Source of the DNA: Flaccisagitta enflata
Taxonomy: Eukaryota > Chaetognatha > Sagittoidea > Aphragmophora
Length of the DNA: 64,000 nt
Reading direction: 5' to 3'
Assembly: GCA_965153355.1 (NCBI GenBank)
Contig: OZ231126.1
Location: forward strand, 59,954,001 to 60,018,000
Shown: positions 62,456 through 64,000 of the stretch, piece after piece
Numbering within the stretch: position 1 is the first letter of the stretch
Layout of the letters: every line of letters starts with the position of its first letter
Notes under the pieces: generated by a model
What the model was told of the DNA's origin: nothing
The model's input: only the letters and a program-made list of their open reading frames with translations
Database searches by the model: none
Program-made: the position numbers and the translations under genes

Positions 62456-63062
62456 TAACAGGGTGTCCAATAAATTTGGCAAAAACTGAAGTGCACTTAA
62501 ACCATACTTATACGAGGCCCAGTAAGCTGAAATTTGGCATGTAGCCTCCCAAGTAGTTTTATTAGATGTCAAAATGCGTAATTTTTCATGTGGACTCCCT
62601 TGGTTTAAAAGGCAAGGGATTATGCCTCAGACAAACTTTCCAATTTTTGGGAATTTTTACCAAGAAAACATGGAAGAGGATAGCAACTTACTAGACCTCT
62701 TTGACATCAATTTAAGTACCTAAATGTGGTCAATCAATAGGTCAGTATACATCATTGAAGCAGAACAATCCTCTTTACTCAAAATTGGCTGTAAGCATTG
62801 AAAAAATTCAGCCAGAATAACTTCAAATAAATGATCAGTTGTCTTTTGTTCTTCAAAGCTAATTTTCATGTGACAACTTCAAATGGACCTTTCCTGCCTT
62901 GTTTTGACCTATTCTTATGGGTTTTTGCTGCCTGTTGGATGATAAGTACTTAAAACTAACCAACCATTATGGTTGACTATTTTTTGGATGAAAACAATCA
63001 GTTGAGCATAGCTTTTAGATGCTATCTTTAAGATTTTGCCAAATTTTTTGGACACCCTGTTA
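62456..63062. mobile_element. TA-flanked MITE, ACAGGGTGTCC ends
   Basis: TA-ACAGGGTGTCCAATAAATTT then GGCAAAA, and the complement at 63036-63060, bounded by TA. This terminus and TA target are typical of mariner/Tc1-derived MITEs. About 600 bp interior without ORF. 63065-64000 shows only short features: CTCACATTTCAGA repeated near 63370 and a doubtful B-like TTTTTAGATACGTCC at 63597. Confidence 0.8.
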
Positions 63063-64000
63063 ATATCAAACTTAAGTCCCATTTTTTACACCATGGACTG
63101 ATTCTCAATGATCTCCGACACCAAGACTTTTCCAATTAAAAAATTCGCCCTCTGTCAAACCACCCTTATGGACATGGCCATTACCAAAACAGCGAGATTG
63201 AGGGAAAGTCATTCATACTGCAATGAGCGCACTCTGGCCCTAAATGACCACCTATCAAGCTCCTATATCTCAACTCGTAACCACCACCTTCCACCCTAGA
63301 GCGGTCTCAATTCTTTGAAGTTCAAAGACCAGTGTGTCAATCATAATTCGTGCTGAATTGCAAAGGCTCACATTTCAGACTCACATTTCAGACTCACATA
63401 GGAAGAAGGGGGGGGGAGTTGGATCGTTTCCGGAGAGGGATTTTCCCCCTTCGGTTTCTTCGAAGGGGTTAAAAGCTTTTCATTCCCTCCAACATTTTTA
63501 AAGATATTTCAGATCAAGAATTTCTCTTTTTCTCCCACTCAAAGAAAATATTGCATGTTGGGAGATCAAATGAAATGGAAGATATGTCGCCTCGTTTTTA
63601 GATACGTCCACTGTTTCATCTGTTGGTCCGTCCGTTGGTAGGTTCATTAGTAATACAAATCTCGTGCGGCGTTTACCAGCGGTTAGTCCTTGTGCGCCCA
63701 GTCATTCTTCAATAAGTTTTTGACGCTGCTTAAAAGAGTTTCCCCACCCACACATCTATCCAGTGCCATCTGGCCTTTAAATAAACGAATGTGCGATTTG
63801 ACATACTTAAACTCAAAGCCTGTAAAAAAATGTACATATGTGTCGACATAGCTAAAGGCACACCATAGATTGCATTCGACATAAAAACGCGTGTTTTTTT
63901 TTCACATTTTTTGTTATTTTTTGAAAAAATCACTTTCAAAATAATCGTGACAATAGAAAACCGTCATGCACCTTCCGACAAATATTTTCATACGTCAAGT

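Noticed and set aside
63108-63299. Small plus-strand ORF of 63 codons
   Set aside because: No homology I can recognise, no repeat explanation, and length is expected by chance.
63597-63650. Another family B hairpin end
   Set aside because: TTTTTAGATACGTCC and GTCCGTCCG are present but the second stem arm is not; evidence too weak to list as a copy.

Overview
This is non-coding-dominated nuclear DNA from a eukaryote, most likely an invertebrate animal. The signs are very long pure microsatellites, a tRNA-derived SINE, TA-flanked and hAT-type MITEs, and microsatellite-bearing elements of the general kind described as pearl elements or HINEs in bivalves and other animals. There are no operons, bacterial promoters or ribosome-binding sites. 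The species cannot be fixed from sequence alone.

Coding content is small. At the left edge (1-2915, minus strand) lies a decayed gene, probably from a retroelement. It has a SAP-like N-terminal ORF, a long acidic/coiled-coil ORF, and an SGNH-hydrolase-like domain that runs off the window. A foldback insertion (about 1560-2215) breaks it, and a +1 frame change precedes the SGNH part. The only other convincing protein segment is a Gly/Ser/Asn-rich repetitive ORF (24157-25164, plus), probably one exon. Most other long ORFs are translations of microsatellites or minisatellites.

The rest is layered mobile DNA. Family B (about 17 copies or fragments) ends in an 18-19 bp hairpin whose stem sequence differs between copies, yet matches a 10 bp motif near the other end of the same copy. 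Family A (13 copies) has two unlike ends and carries copy-specific minisatellites of about 20 bp with a palindromic core. Both resemble non-autonomous Helentron/Helitron-like elements. Other families are C (GAGCGAGC-rich), D (about 1.4 kb AT-rich), G, several TA-flanked foldback MITEs, a hAT MITE with a perfect 8 bp target duplication, and a pogo-like remnant.

Layout: 1-3.1 kb broken gene; 3.7-7.4 kb B elements and a tandem array with a foldback; 7.6-9.3 kb SSR and unassigned DNA; 9.4-17.5 kb A1, D1, foldback, A2-in-B5, C1; 18-24 kb SSRs, A3-in-B6, two foldbacks; 24.2-25.2 kb Gly-rich ORF; 25.4-29.6 kb a 4.2 kb mirror-arranged block; 30-37 kb SSRs, pogo-like remnant and a B element swollen by an 11 bp satellite; 37-39 kb a 974 bp tandem duplication; 39-43 kb A9-A11, SSRs and a striking 109 nt hairpin; 43-50 kb G repeats, a 650 bp GAAA array, SSRs; 50-58 kb TA-flanked foldbacks, C2/C3, D2; 58-64 kb A13, nested B elements and a TA-flanked MITE.

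A diffuse motif of about 60 bp (module U below) recurs inside several otherwise different repeats. No transposase, Rep/helicase or reverse transcriptase was recognised, so every element here appears non-autonomous.
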